DNA from: Roridomyces roridus
Taxonomy: Eukaryota > Basidiomycota > Agaricomycetes > Agaricales > Mycenaceae
Assembly (NCBI GenBank): GCA_029378245.1
Contig: JARKIF010000016.1
Span: forward strand, 868,001-932,000
Direction: 5' to 3'
Length of the DNA stretch: 64,000 nucleotides
The notes under the pieces are model-generated. The model searched no databases. It was not told the DNA's origin and saw only the letters and a program-made list of their open reading frames with translations. The position numbers and the translations under genes were made by a program. This document shows, one piece after another, positions 31,517 through 41,741 of this stretch. Within the stretch, counting starts at the first letter, position 1. Each line of letters starts with the position of its first letter.

Positions 31517-33229
31517 ATGGACGAACCCAGACAATTCTACTGGGTGGTGCTCACCCCCTCTACCTTGGAAACTGTGGCCTACCTTGACTCCGACATCGCC
31601 CCCGTTGTCGCTGCGACTGTTACCAGCAACAGCTACCTCGCCGTCCTCGTCGTTAACTCGCAGTGGACCCCGGAGAGATGCGTAGCTGCGTACCTCGTAC
31701 AGCCCCGCAGCAGCAGCGAAGAGCTGGAGTCTTACCATCCCATTCCTCCGTCCACACTCGAGTCAAGGGAACCTATCATCCCGCCCCTATCGTTCGCAGC
31801 TTTCGGGTATTGTGTCCTGGACACTAGTCAACGGGCTCTCTTCCAGGGAGTGTACACGGGCGCACTGGATTCTAGGAACCTCATCCCACCGGAATGTCTC
31901 GGTTCGTTCCCGACGCAGAGATGGATAGACATGGAGTTGGAATTGAAGCGGGGCGAGGAGAAGATTAAGCGGGACCAGGCGGACGACGACAATTCCTCGG
32001 TTCTCACTGCCAGGAGCACGGACGCGATGCCTCAGCCGCATGAAATCGATGCTCCCACGATCATCCAGATCGTCGTCAGCTTCGATCTATCTGTTGTGCG
32101 CGAATTGTTACCTGCGAGCAAGTTCTTTGAAGAGGAGCTGGTGATTAAAAGGTCTGATTCGTTCCTGTACCTGTCGCATCGGTCGCTGATATGCACAAGA
32201 TTCCGGGCTTTTCATTCGCGAGAAGGAACAGAAGGTATATTTTCATGGGTTCAACAGCAGGCAAGTAGTATTATCTCATTTGACCTGCTTGATCTGACGT
32301 TCGTTTCTGTGGCAGGCGGCTCATGTGTATCCCGCCGGGGAGTTTCTTGAAGACACCACGGTCGAAGATCTCAGTCATCCAGCACTCGTTGCGTTGGCAT
32401 CTTCTATGGAGAATCCATACGACCTGGTCGAGGAATCATCTGAGGATGAGGAGGATTGGGCCCTTTATTATTGGGAAGACCCTTGCCCACCCTGGATTCG
32501 GGTTCCGCGTCTTGAGGGTATCGACCCGCACTCGTTCGGCGTCATCTACTTTGATGTTTTCGGTACGCTCATTGTACGTCTCTTTCATTTCGTCGTCGAA
32601 CTTGTACTGAACTCACGAAACAGGATAACGAAACTGGAATCTGGGTCGCACTCCAGCCGTTGTTGCAACGCAGTCACAAAGTCCTCTCCCGCTTCGAGGC
32701 GCTCTCCCTCTACTTTGAGCTCGACCAAGAAGTCAAACAAAGAGAGTCGTCCAACGGCGAGCCTCTTCTCCTTCAATCCTACGAAGAGTTCGCCCTGCGG
32801 CTTGGATTGACGTGGACGGAGGCCGAATCATCCGCATTCGTGTCCTCCATTGCTTCGTGGCCGCTCCTCCCAGGCGCCCTTGACTGCCTCCAAAAACTTC
32901 GCTCCCACTTTAGGCTCGTCGCACTCGTTGACATGGACGCGCAATCTATGTCCTCCGCCACTGCATTCGATATCCTCCGCCCGTACCTTCACGAGACCCG
33001 CATACCCGCGTTTCCAATCCCGGAGCACGACAAGACGAGTCGATGTATCGTCTCGAGCAGCCTTCCCGGGGTTATCGAACCAGCGCGACGCGTCGATTTG
33101 CCAGGCGTGTGGCTGCGCCTGCCTGGTAGTCTTTCTGCAGGCGTTCCTGCCAGTTGCGCCCATTCGTACATCCCGTGGACGGTTTGTGATGGGTTCGAGG
33201 GTGTCGTGTCCGTGCTGTTGGGCAAGTAG
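31517..33229 (+). CDS. HAD-domain protein of unknown function, copy 1
   Basis: About 240 N-terminal residues of unrecognised type (MDEPRQFYWVVLTPS...) precede a haloacid-dehalogenase-like domain starting at IYFDVFGTLIDN, with the motif I Asp. A helical cap and PLLPGALDCLQKLR follow, as in 2-haloacid-dehalogenase relatives. At 32261-32315 an intron with a GC donor (GCAAGT) restores the frame into AAHVYPAGEF; the paralogue has GTAAGT. The last exon ends VSVLLGK, then a stop created at the duplication junction. The paralogue at 41742 runs about 30 residues further. Some exonic sequence near 32185 is intronic in the paralogue. It could be expressed from an F-box-type promoter. The function is unknown. 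Confidence 0.65.
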
Positions 33230-33789
33230 GAGGCTGTGCCTCCACGATCCGCCGTCTACCTCGTGTAGAGCGCAGTCGCCTCCTCCGTACCCTCCTCGAC
33301 GCGTCTCTTCCAGGAGACATCCCTCTCCAAATCCTCACTCTCCAAAAGTACGCCAAACTCTCACACGATCTCGTTGGCGCCCTCGCTCCCCCACTCGCTC
33401 TACGCGTACTCCTGCTCATCCCCATTCCTCACCTCCTCCTCCGCTGTGCTCTCGTTTCGCGACGATGGGCAGCACTTACACGCCTTCCCGATCTCTGGCG
33501 GCACCACTGCCTCCGCCTCACGCGCGGTGACCCGCATCCGCCCACTCCACCCGCCAAACCGGAGGGCTGGCTCCCGCTGTACCGTGCCCTGGCGCGCCGT
33601 GAGGGAAACATGCTCTCAGGGACGCCCCAAGCGCTGCGCTTCCTCACTCCAGCGCATACCACTTTCACTACGGTGCTTATTCTCCGTGGTCGGAGACTCA
33701 TTAGCGGCTCGTATGATGGGACGATTCGATTCTGGGACGTTCCCAACGAGATGACACGTTGTCTTGAGGTTGGTAAGCCTGTTAGTTCC
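33230..33789 (+). pseudogene. Truncated F-box/WD40 gene fragment
   Basis: This is the homologue of the middle of the gene at 43988. It starts directly after the HAD copy 1 stop with [20 protein letters not shown] in another frame. It then has the F-box region ([20 protein letters not shown]) and the first WD40 strand ([14 protein letters not shown]). It lacks the 5' exons and everything after [10 protein letters not shown] codon missing after the WD motif (KGEM in the intact gene, NEM here) is one further change. No start codon or promoter of its own is visible. Confidence 0.8.
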
Positions 33790-33926
33790 CTCGTCTCGTC
33801 TCCGGCGTCCTGGCATTCGGCTTCGCTCTGGGCTTATATATGTGTCTGGTCGTTACACGGCCTTTATCAAGATACAATTTTCTATTGTCGTGAACCAAGA
33901 AATGATACAGTACAGTACATATATTT

Positions 33927-34530
33927 TAAGACAACGCCGTCGCCGCAGACGCGGTGTGTTGGCCTACGAAGACGAGTTTAATAGGGAGTTAGATTGGAAG
34001 AGGCAAGACTGACCTTGAACTTCGGCGACGAGCGCAGTCATCAACCTGATGCGAAAGGCTGATTTGTCCTCGCCGTCGCGTTTATTCTTGTTGTACACTT
34101 TTAGATATTTCTTTTTAAGAGCTAGACGCGAGTTGTCAGCCAGGCAAGAGATCACGGTCTTACGCACTCTCTGCTCTCTTCACATTTGGGCCGAAGACTA
34201 GAAAGAAAGGGGATAAGTCAAGTTTCCGAGTCGTAATGCGAGAACGGGAAGTAGATAGAACTTGCCTAACTCATACGCCTGCCGAAGCACCCGATAGTTT
34301 TCTATGTTCGCATTCCAAAATTCGGCATCCCGGTTAACTTGGTTAGGTCTCGCTATGAACTGGGACATTATGTGGGCGTCGCCGATCACAAGTCGAATAG
34401 TGATTGGCACGCCTAACCAGGCGACCATAGTTGGGGTCATGTTCTCGTCGGCACGCCGGATGGTGACGCCTTGGACGCTAAGCATAGGATGCCACGCCGG
34501 CGACTTCATCACGAAAAGTGTCGTTCGCTG
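33927..34530 (-). CDS. Hypothetical protein, 3' exons (5' end unresolved)
   Basis: On the minus strand several exons join in frame. One begins near 34530 and contains SPAWHPMLSVQGVTIRRADE and FIARPNQVNRDAEFWNANIE. An intron at 34198-34265 with donor GCAAGT follows, then VFGPNVKRAE, an intron, TLKKKYLKVYNKNKRDGEDK, another intron, and GQHTASAATALS to a stop at 33927. No family is recognised. The upstream end runs into a fold-back repeat (34534-34713), so the 5' part may be displaced or lost. It could be a decayed gene. Confidence 0.4.
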
Positions 34531-34533
34531 GAA

Positions 34534-34713
34534 AGCCGCTGGGCAGCGCCTGTCAAGTGTCTCCAGGCGTTTAAAGTCCCTTCCTGGCAGGAGACACGCT
34601 GGGAAGGCCTGTAAACGGACGGTCCACTTGCAAAGTCCTTTACAGTCTAGTCCTGGCTAGAGGTCCCTGTAGAGGACTTTAGACACTTTGAAGGCGGTTT
34701 CCAGGCCGCTTCC
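34534..34713. repeat. About 180-bp fold-back (MITE-like) repeat
   Basis: The left arm GCCGCTGGGCAGCGCC..TCAAGTGTCT and the reverse complement of the right arm GCGGCCTGGAAACCGCC..TCAAAGTGTCT match over about 30 bp with several mismatches; AAAGTCC recurs internally. No target-site duplication was seen. It abuts the first recognisable exon of the neighbouring hypothetical gene. Confidence 0.35.
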
Positions 34714-35951
34714 CCATTCCCAGCTCCTCCCAGTACCTCAGACCAATCCCAATAATAAAGAAGAAAAAATTGAATTCAAGTCGACAACAACATGAGAGTA
34801 CAGAGGAGCGAGGATACAGTCAGTAAACACATCGAGAGCAGAGTTAGAAAGAACTCGTTCGTCAGTCAGGGAAGATTCCATGGATGGGGGACTCACCGAG
34901 AAGATGCAATACAACAAGTAGAAGGAAAGCTGAGCAGAGATGGGATGGGATGAGTGCGGCCCGTGCAATGAAGATAGCCACACACCTTGATGTCGTTTGC
35001 AGTGCGCTGGAGAAGTAGTGGATCGTGGGTAACAGCGGAGGCAATATGCGAAATTGCTTACAGACGATCCGCGCATGATTATCTAGAATCTGGGTAGGTC
35101 CGGTGTGAGATTTGATCGGAGTGAGCCGCACAAAGACGAAAGAGGACTCTGGATATAAATGTAAGCGAGTCGTGTGCCGCGAGGAACTGAGGCTACTCAC
35201 ATTCGGAACTCCGCAGTGAAGACGGACGGACAGCTAAGTTCAAGTCAGTGTTGTGCCGCAGTGAGAAGACAAGAGAAGACATACCAATACGCGTCTCGTT
35301 GCGCCGTAATGAGAAAATAAGACATACCAGTATGCGTCTGGACAAGAAAAGAGTCTGGATAGCTGGAGTATGAGCACATCTGCCGAAACAACTTGAAGAA
35401 CATACGACGACAGTTGGAGGATCCGAGCCTGTAATTATGGTTAACACGCGTCGTCGCCAAAATGAGTGTGGCGGGTACTTACAGGCATTATAATGCGAGC
35501 AGAAATTATCTACGAAGGGATCGGTCAGAATGGGATATGAGTCTGGCGGCTCGAGACTTACATGTCAGGCATTGATAGTTAATTCGTGACTGGGAAGCAT
35601 GTCAGACGTCGCAGAAATGCACCAATGAATACGCACGTTGGATTAAAAGCTGAGATGCAGGATAGGATGGGTGCAAGAGGAAAGCCAGGAAGCGTGATCT
35701 GGAACGAGTTAGATACTGTGTAAGGATGAGTGAGCAACAAACCGTTCTATTGAGATCCTCCGCCAAAGGACTCGAAGCACCCAGAGGACGATCGGTACTG
35801 GGACTAGACCCTTCTTCTCGTCAAGCTCGTTCACGCCACGTATCCTGATTCCTCCGACGGGATAGACACACGATAGATACCCTCCGCGTTGTAGTTGTGG
35901 ATTTGGTTGAGATCTTTCAGCGCCCTAGAGAGTTGCTTGAGTGAGTATATG
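34714..35951. other. Unresolved region with splice-like signals and a short tandem repeat
   Basis: The minus strand shows a series of donor/acceptor-like pairs (GTAAGT, GTATGT, with nearby ACAG or TTAG) separating short open pieces. One piece has a hydrophobic stretch (VAIFIARAALIPSHLCSAFL). I could not assemble a convincing coding chain, and a many-exon membrane-protein gene in decay is possible. At about 35249-35340 a roughly 47-bp unit ending ATACCA(A/G)TA(C/T)GCGTCT is tandemly repeated twice. Confidence 0.35.
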
Positions 35952-36685
35952 TGTTAGGTGCCGGATCCGAGGCTGACTGGAATCCCGGATAAGGACGACC
36001 GGAGTAAGAATGACCGGAACTCTGGGACGAAGGACTCCGGAGAGGGACGAAAAGTCGGAGGAGGGAGATGGAGTCCAACCGGTGACACCACAAAGACCCA
36101 GGGTGACCGGGTTCCCTACGCTACTTCCAAGGGAAGCAATCCGGACGAGACGCTAAAGGAGGAGAGGAGGGCTCGGAGCAGCCAAGGTCGAATAGACCAG
36201 GAACGTTAATATTCCAACTGCCGTACCGAGTACAAAAGGAAAGTCTTATATACTAAGTGTGAGAGATATTTGTCAAGACACTAAAATAGACTTGAGAACG
36301 GACATAACCGGCTAAGTGGATATAAGGTGATTAAGCCCGCACGGAGTGATCAAGTGGATGTCACTCTAGAGCATGTCAGATGAATATCCTGTCAAGGTTC
36401 CTTTTTCATGTGATTAACCAAAATACCCGGTGTAGTCCGAGAAGCAGGACTCGGCCTGACAGATGGGATGGATCCGGAGTTGGGTCAAAGGAACCGGAAC
36501 TCCGGTCAAAGGAACCGGAGTCCGGAGTTTGGATGAAGTTGGAACGGGACGTAACAAATTGAGGAAGGGCAAAAGTCCGAACGAGGACCGGAGTCCGGTC
36601 AAGATTGATCCGGGATTGTTGGAGCCGGAACCGGAGTTGGGTCAAAATTGGTCCGGAGTTGGTGAGAATGGAACGGGACGTAACA
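35952..36685 (+). repeat. 5' LTR
   Basis: A 734-bp LTR with TGTTA...TAACA ends, rich in CCGGAGT-type motifs. It holds an internal near-repeat of its own 3' end (GGAACGGGACGTAACA at about 36540 and at the terminus). It differs from the 3' LTR at one base in the AACTCYGGG site and in the orientation of 36499-36521. Confidence 0.9.
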
Positions 36686-37434
36686 GTATCCCCCTCTTAC
36701 GTCCCTTACCCTCAAGGGACTGGATATCGCCCCAAGAGGATGAGAGTTGGGAGTAGGGAGGTGAGAGGACTGGGGGATTGCTGTGTCGACAGCACCAACG
36801 GAGAGGGCGAAGTGCCGAAGAGTGGAAAGGAGTGTTGACGTCCATACCCATGCAGCCGGATCCGGAAATCGGAGAAGTGGCGTGCAGACCAGGGATTTAA
36901 AGGACAGAGAGTTGAATGGCATAAAGCCGGGGAAATGGAAAGGAGGACACGGCCTGCGGCAAGGGCCGGACGACGATCGACCGTGGGAAAATCGGACGCG
37001 CACCCGTAGATCGGCGGACGAGAGCCGCGGGTGGACGGGGAGGACCAATGGTTGTTGAGAGGATGAAGAGAAAACCATTGTTGGAGAAATGAACGTCCAA
37101 GGATTTGGCTCGAATGAACCCGGAGGAAGGTGGTGATGGCACAGCCGGAACTCCGTGATGGAGAATGGCATTGGAGCCACCCAACAAGGAAACCTGTATC
37201 AAAACCGGAGCCCGAGGCACACCAGGAATTGGCATGCGGGACAAAGTGCAGAGGAACTGCAAGAGCGTCCGAAAGCAAGGCTGCCGGACTCTGGGGCGAA
37301 AGGCACCCAGGACAGCAAGTGCTCGGAGGAGGTCGGAAGGACAGGGTGTCGAGGGGAAGTGCCAACGGATGGGATTCGAAGCCAAATTGAATGAGCAATG
37401 AATATAAAGACGCTGTTGAATAAACGAACGTTTA

Positions 37435-37801
37435 CCCGGCCAAGGGTTCGAATATAATTTGAGGACTTGGCCGGGGCAAGGAAGAAAGTTTGAAGACCAG
37501 AAAAGGAAACCGGAGATCCGAAGATCGGTGGAGGTGGAGCTGGAATATGCCCACGCCTGGACAAAGCACCAGAAATCCGAAAATCGAGGAAGTCGGGGTC
37601 GGAGAGAATCCGAAGGGAAATGAAATGGAATCGGGAGAGATCCGGAGGAACCGGGGCGAGATGGAGGAGTCGACCCGAACGGATAGCCGAGGAGTGAAGT
37701 GCAAGGGGATGAAGTTGAGTAAAAGTGATCAACACTAAATGGTGAGGAGACGAACGTTTACCCGGCTGAGGACTTGAACAGAATTTGAGGACTCAGCCGG
37801 G
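37435..37801 (+). repeat. Two covarying hairpins inside the LTR element
   Basis: Hairpin 1: CCCGGCCAAG (37435-37444) with CTTGGCCGGG (37466-37475). Hairpin 2: CCCGGCTGAG (37761-37770) with CTCAGCCGGG (37792-37801). Each has a perfect 10-bp stem and a 21-nt loop ending AATTTGAGGA, and each is preceded by ACGAACGTTTA. Two stem positions differ between the copies and both changes are compensated on the other arm. They are 326 bp apart. Confidence 0.7.
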
Positions 37802-38796
37802 GAGGGTATGATTTGAGAATAAATAGCGCGGAGACCCGGTCAGCGACGAACTAGCGCCGGGACGGAGAAAGCGCAGAGGGCCGGGGGGTGCAGAGTGGTA
37901 TTCGGTCTGGAATAAGTAGGCGGAGTAATCTTGCGATTCCCACCAGGGCATCAGACCTATCCCCCTCTAGCAACCAAACCCGAGATGGACGAAAGTCCGA
38001 GGGGTCGCCCAAAGAAGGCGCAACGTCCGGAACAGGATCAAAGAACCGTAGCGAGGACAGGGTCAACGGACACAAGTCAAACGGGTGATCCAGGACGAAG
38101 GGAGTGGCGGAGAACGCCGAGTCCGAAAGGGACAGGAGTCCAACGACGATGTCGGATCCGGGCCGGAGCTGCCAGGTGAGGACCGGAGTTGGCAAGGCGA
38201 AAACCGGAGTTGGCAAGGCGAAAACCACAAGGGTTGCCGGATCGTATGCATACGGATGTTGCCAAGCAATGTGGATACGGATTGGTAGAGACCACCGACG
38301 CACACTCAACGGAGTGCATAGATGTGTGGGGTCTGCTGGTTCCGGGTTGTCAGACTGCGAGGGTTGTCCAGACAAGAATTCCAACGGAGTGGAACGTCGA
38401 AGGAGGAGGGTGGATGGATGAGCAGCCAAGCCTGCAATTAGAAGCCGAAAGTGAACCAAGGGCGCAGGAAGCCAGCCGGAGCGGCCGGAGGAACACGATG
38501 GAAAGGGTAGTGGGGAAATAATCCACGTCCGAAGGTCGGAATCCGGAGGAGTGGAGGATGTGGAATATTATCAGCAAGTGAACGGAGAGACTGTGTGTGC
38601 ACCGTGAACCAGTGATGCAGCAGCACTGCCGTTCAAGACAAAGCCAACAGTCGATCCGGACGATCAACCAACGCCGGAGATGGTGACCGGAGTTGATGTA
38701 GAAGATCCGGGGAGAATCCGGAGTCCGGAGTTGATGACAGGTGATGGCGACGTGGTGATTGCTGAGGGAGTAGGGTAGGAGGGAGTTGGAATATAC

Positions 38797-39530
38797 TGTT
38801 AGGTGCCGGATCCGAGGCTGACTGGAATCCCGGATAAGGACGACCGGAGTAAGAATGACCGGAACTCCGGGACGAAGGACTCCGGAGAGGGACGAAAAGT
38901 CGGAGGAGGGAGATGGAGTCCAACCGGTGACACCACAAAGACCCAGGGTGACCGGGTTCCCTACGCTACTTCCAAGGGAAGCAATCCGGACGAGACGCTA
39001 AAGGAGGAGAGGAGGGCTCGGAGCAGCCAAGGTCGAATAGACCAGGAACGTTAATATTCCAACTGCCGTACCGAGTACAAAAGGAAAGTCTTATATACTA
39101 AGTGTGAGAGATATTTGTCAAGACACTAAAATAGACTTGAGAACGGACATAACCGGCTAAGTGGATATAAGGTGATTAAGCCCGCACGGAGTGATCAAGT
39201 GGATGTCACTCTAGAGCATGTCAGATGAATATCCTGTCAAGGTTCCTTTTTCATGTGATTAACCAAAATACCCGGTGTAGTCCGAGAAGCAGGACTCGGC
39301 CTGACAGATGGGATGGATCCGGAGTTGGGTCAAAGGAACCGGAACTCCGGTTCCTTTGACCGGAGTCCGGAGTTTGGATGAAGTTGGAACGGGACGTAAC
39401 AAATTGAGGAAGGGCAAAAGTCCGAACGAGGACCGGAGTCCGGTCAAGATTGATCCGGGATTGTTGGAGCCGGAACCGGAGTTGGGTCAAAATTGGTCCG
39501 GAGTTGGTGAGAATGGAACGGGACGTAACA
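38797..39530 (+). repeat. 3' LTR
   Basis: A 734-bp copy of the 5' LTR, with the segment 39344-39366 inverted relative to 36499-36521 and one base change. It is followed by the target duplicate ATATG. Confidence 0.9.
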
Positions 39531-39675
39531 ATATGCGCATATAGTGTGAGGAAACGCACTTTTCCGTCGCTGCCGTAGGTCTTTTTCTCCTCACCCGGCC
39601 ATCCGGTGTATCCTCCGCACCCGGCGCATCCTCCGCTGCGTTAATTTGGTGTTGTGAGGCCAAGACGATAACACG

Positions 39676-40244
39676 TCACGAAGCATCGGGTGGAGGTAGC
39701 TGGGTCTTGTCACGCACGAACGGCTTGAGGGCGATGTCGACGTCGGACGGCGGAAAGTATTCGCTGATCTGAGGCTTGAGGTCGTTCGCCATCTGCACGA
39801 AGTGAGCACAAGAATTGAGCGAAAAAGAAACGCACCCAGTGGAGCGGCGGCTCCCAATGCGGCGCCTATTTGAAATTTTCCATCACCGCCTCCACCTCTT
39901 CAACACAAGGAACGCGTCCAACGCGTCCGACAGCTTCTTGGATTCTGTCGTCGCTCTGTGACGGTGGTAAGTGAAAGCGTCAATGTGAATGATGAGAGTA
40001 CGTGCTTGAAGCGTTCTAACACCGTTTGGCTCCTGCTCGTATCATGGAAAGTCGATGAACGGGCTCTGGCGCGCACGAAAGGAAGAGGATTTAGCCCGTT
40101 TCTTGGGTGGAGGGAGCCATCTGCCGGGGACAATGAGGACGCGTCGGCCCAGGGTCAAGTTCCAGTTCCGAATGGTTTGTTGAAGGATCCTTTTGAAGGA
40201 GTGAGAGGCGCAGGCTGGGAGGCGGCGGGGGGAGTGGAGGACAT
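39676..40244 (-). pseudogene. Probable decayed hypothetical gene
   Basis: Read on the minus strand from ATG at 40244, the frame begins MSSTPPAASQPAPLTPSKGS. It continues through short introns to SDDRIQEAVGRVGRVP, EEVEAVMENFK, APHWEPPLHW and MANDLKPQISEYFPPSD, ending at 39676. Two in-frame stops interrupt it: TGA at 40155-40157 and TAG at 39866-39868, the latter with clear coding sequence on both sides. No family is recognised. A plus-strand frame (39958-40302) overlaps and cannot be excluded, but the minus reading looks more protein-like and has good splice sites. It lies 140 bp from the LTR element. Confidence 0.45.
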
Positions 40245-40885
40245 GAGGGAAGAGAGAGAGGGAGGGACGCGTCATCAATTTGATCACCCGATTTATTTAT
40301 AACTCACAGCATTCGAGATTTTTTTGCTCAGCTTCAGGTCCATGTGAGGGCCAGTCGAGTACGATAAAATTCTTTTGATTCCATGGGAGTTAAAACAACA
40401 AGTCAGCATGCAAGAAATCGACTCCAAAGATGAATCAAAAAGCCGCCGAGTCCAGTCCTTTTTCGGCCAATCGCGGGCGAAGCCAAGGGATGAAAGATAG
40501 GGAAGACTTGCAGTTTCCATTAAAGCACGAAAGACGCGTACAAAGACACAAAACGCGTGGAAAGACGCGTTACAAGTCCCCAAAACCAACCTGTCCGCCT
40601 ATCCCTTCCTCGTCATCCTCGAGCTCTGTTTTGCCTCCTCCTCCTCTTCGGACTCGTTCTCTTCGGAATTAAGGTCAGAAGGGAGTGATGTCTCCTCGAC
40701 CTCATCGTCAGCACCGGTTGTGTGGCGGCGCGGCAACGGTTGAAAGTTGAGGTGGCCCGGGTTGCTTAACCCGGCTTTAGAGCCGAAAGGCAAAAGGTGC
40801 AGTCGGGGAAGTGTGGGGTAGTGGATTATACAGAGTCGCGAGGGAGGGAAGTGAAAACGAGTCTGAGTGTCGGTCTTTGAAAGGA
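40245..40885. other. Unresolved; acidic minus-strand frame
   Basis: A minus-strand frame at 40599-40889 ends in an acidic tail (SEENESEEEEEAKQSSRMTR) and may be the last exon of the gene at 40886-41449 or simple-sequence chance. Nothing else is supported. Confidence 0.3.
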
Positions 40886-41449
40886 TCATCGGCGGCCGCG
40901 GCGGCTGACTTGGATGGCAAAATGTGGCCCGAGATGCAGGCAGGAGGTAGGAATTAGAGTATATTTACAGTGGCACGAAAGTCGAAATACGGCCAGGAAC
41001 AGACTGGAGAGTTGGACGACAGCCTGTGGACGACTGGAAAGCGCCTTGAAAGAACGCGTCAAGCCTTGATGTGGCTGTCCCGGGTCAAATGTCCCGTAAA
41101 TCAAACGACACTTTTCGTGATGTTGCCCTATGACAGATGAGACGCGAGCGGGTCTGGTTTGAAGGAAAGGCGTTACGTTGCTGGGGTCCTGGGAGCTTAA
41201 CGGGGCGACGTCAAAGTACCATCCATGGGGATCGAAGGGTGTTGTGGACGGGAGGTTGTTCCGGTGAGGCAGGTCGGCGCCAAGTCGAGCGCGAGTGAGG
41301 ACTATACAAGCCCGCCGTCGCTTTGGAGCGGGACTAACTGCCGTATTTTGTACCCAGTTGGCACGGGGAATGAGGTAGACGCAGGCACCAGGGGGGGGTA
41401 GGTCGTCGGGAGAGGAGATAGGCCCCATTTGCATGGTGGTAGTCTCCAT
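40886..41449 (-). CDS. Hypothetical protein
   Basis: The frame starts METTTMQMGPISSPDDLPP at 41449; the same frame extends upstream to 41572. It includes YLIPRANWVQN, PAPKRRRACIVLTRARLGAD and FDPHGWYFDVAPLSSQ. No domain is recognised. A possible 49-nt intron (GTAACG...GTCATAG) follows DPSN; splicing there leads to a stop after GNITKSVV, otherwise the frame runs to 40886. The 3' structure is therefore uncertain. The gene is divergent from the HAD-domain gene at 41742, sharing a spacer of about 290 bp. Confidence 0.45.
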   Translation of the reverse strand: METTTMQMGPISSPDDLPPPGACVYLIPRANWVQNTAVSPAPKRRRACIVLTRARLGADLPHRNNLPSTTPFDPHGWYFDVAPLSSQDPSNVTPFLQTRPARVSSVIGQHHEKCRLIYGTFDPGQPHQGLTRSFKALSSRPQAVVQLSSLFLAVFRLSCHCKYTLIPTSCLHLGPHFAIQVSRRGRR

Positions 41450-41741
41450 GGTCAGGAGCGAGAAAATTACTCTGCCTTCAGCGTACTTATTCGAAGAGGC
41501 TGCAAGCCACGAGAACGGTACACTGGGCCTGAGGGCGAATTCTCTGGCCTCATTGTTGTCCTTTTTGACCACGGGGCGACCACTGGCAGGGCGGAGGTTC
41601 TAGACGCCTCCTAACTCCGTGCGAGGCGAAAGGCCAGCCAAAAGAATAGTATAGAGGTAATGGAGAGGGTCGACGGGAGGGGCGTGCTTGTTGCTGCTTC
41701 CATTGTGACTGTGTGACCCATCCACGTTTCTCGTCCCTGCC

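Larger units (their letters stand above)
31300..33789. repeat. Permuted, truncated duplicate of the 41.7-45.0 kb block
   Basis: The segment begins just after the SDR stop with sequence resembling the F-box gene promoter (31330-31440 against about 43830-43960, including TCAGTCGATCGAG). It then carries a HAD gene copy (against 41742-43440) and then the middle of the F-box gene (against about 44490-45040). Similarity stops abruptly near 33789 after GCCTGTTAGTT. Relative to the intact block, the F-box promoter has moved in front of the HAD gene and about 1 kb is missing at the HAD/F-box junction (about 33228). Confidence 0.7.
35952..39530 (+). mobile_element. Non-autonomous LTR retrotransposon (3579 bp)
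   Basis: Two 734-bp direct LTRs (35952-36685, 38797-39530) start TGTTA and end TAACA. The element is flanked by the 5-bp duplication ATATG (35947-35951 and 39531-39535). A purine-rich tract (GAGGGAGTAGGGTAGGAGGGAG) precedes the 3' LTR. The 2.1-kb interior has no protease, reverse transcriptase or integrase frame. The only gag-like hint is a short ORF from 37985 with the AT-hook-like RGRPKK. It therefore needs proteins in trans. Sequence just after the 5' LTR (TATCCCCCTCTTACGTCCC) does not begin with the TGG usual for tRNA primers. Orientation is taken from the polypurine tract. The LTRs differ by one base and one microinversion, so insertion is recent. Confidence 0.88.

Noticed and set aside
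36712..37398. 228-codon minus-strand ORF in the LTR element interior
   Set aside because: Ser/Pro/Leu-rich shadow of repetitive CCGGA-type sequence; no gag or pol motifs.
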